Source: Liolophura sinensis
Taxonomy: Eukaryota; Mollusca; Polyplacophora; Chitonida; Chitonidae
DNA length: 64,000 bases
NCBI RefSeq assembly: GCF_032854445.1
Contig: NC_088300.1
Span: 34,639,608-34,703,607, forward strand
Reading direction: 5' to 3'
Part shown: positions 63,400 to 64,000 of the stretch, one piece after another
Layout of the letters: each line of letters begins with the position of its first letter
Numbering within the stretch: the first letter of the stretch is position 1
Program-made: the position numbers and the translations under genes
The notes under the pieces: generated by a model
Told to the model about the DNA's origin: nothing
The model's input: the letters and a program-made list of their open reading frames with translations, nothing else
Database searches by the model: none

Positions 63400-64000
63400 G
63401 CTTTTAAGTGCATATACTAGATTAGCATCTCATCAAATTCACGAAACGTTTGGATTGTTTATTGACAATGAAAGCTTTTTTTCTCTCTCTTCTCCGTGGA
63501 AAACTCACTTCTCTTTAACGGAGAATAGGGGTGGCTCATTATGGAGAGTTACTTGGCAGTTATAAATGACATTAACATGACGTTCTTGAGGTTTTGCATC
63601 CTTGGGTTGCCTATCCTTTCATTATTTTTTTCATGTCAAACATTCTGCAGGCGTCTACAGACTTCATGGCATTGTTCGATTTTTTCTGCTGCGCAAAAAG
63701 TTTAGTGCGACCTTATATCACACATTTTAAGCATTCCATTCAAGGCAACAGTAATAAGCAAGTGAAAAAAGCAATACTGGAAGGTCGGTGACAGAGAAGG
63801 TGCAGCATTGGAAATATGGGTGCCCACGGTTTTTCTTCGGGGAATGAATCTAACTGTGCGCCAGAGAAACGGGTACTTCTGGGCTAATGTTTCTTTTCTC
63901 ATGTGCTAATATAAAAAGAGAGCATTGCAAACTGTTTACCACATGGCGACATGGAACACTTTCGCTCCAGCTCTGCAAAGACTTAACTGTTGTGTTCAAC
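63400..64000. other. Right end of window, nothing assigned
   Basis: No exon, SINE or tandem repeat recognised; two short overlapping frames on opposite strands near 63.6-63.9 kb are judged to be chance. Confidence 0.4.

Overview
The window is eukaryotic: genes are split by GT-AG introns in consistent phase, most DNA is non-coding, AT-rich and repeat-laden, and tRNA-derived SINEs are dense. The commonest SINE ends in a conserved 3' body followed by an (AAAT)n tail, and a second family ends in a CACTCACTCACTC-like tail. Both are typical, from memory, of lophotrochozoan genomes, most likely a bivalve or other mollusc (a brachiopod is not excluded). No species can be named from the sequence.

Left part (1-8.3 kb): two tandem, same-strand (-) genes for the catalytic subunit of tRNA m1A58 methyltransferase (TRMT61A). 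Copy B (2851-8118) is complete in three exons. Copy A (10-1870) runs off the left edge. It has exons of exactly the same length (325 and 267 bp) but a damaged SAM-binding loop. The two promoters share an ETS-like and a YY1-like site.

Middle (8.3-23.4 kb, -): an eleven-exon gene assembled here by splice phase. It encodes about 503 residues: an N-terminal membrane segment, a Ser/Cys-rich linker, about ten 23-residue leucine-rich repeats and a C-terminal Cys-rich domain resembling LRRC58/LRR1/LRRC28. Its introns hold a 26-bp minisatellite, a 75-bp minisatellite made from its own intron-exon boundary, and a dead tandem copy of one exon.

25-29.9 kb (+): a foldback repeat cluster, then a three-exon TTC9-family tetratricopeptide gene, divergent from the LRR gene.

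30-64 kb: no convincing gene. It holds many SINEs in both orientations, tandem repeats, a duplicated 1.5-kb block (35.2/39.2 kb), and from about 42 kb to 63.5 kb a set of old, diverged, kilobase-scale repeat units in the same order and orientation. One unit family carries a recurring minus-strand ORF relic whose best copy is open for 140 codons. Exon limits were read by eye from GT-AG, reading frame and recalled protein families; no alignment was run.
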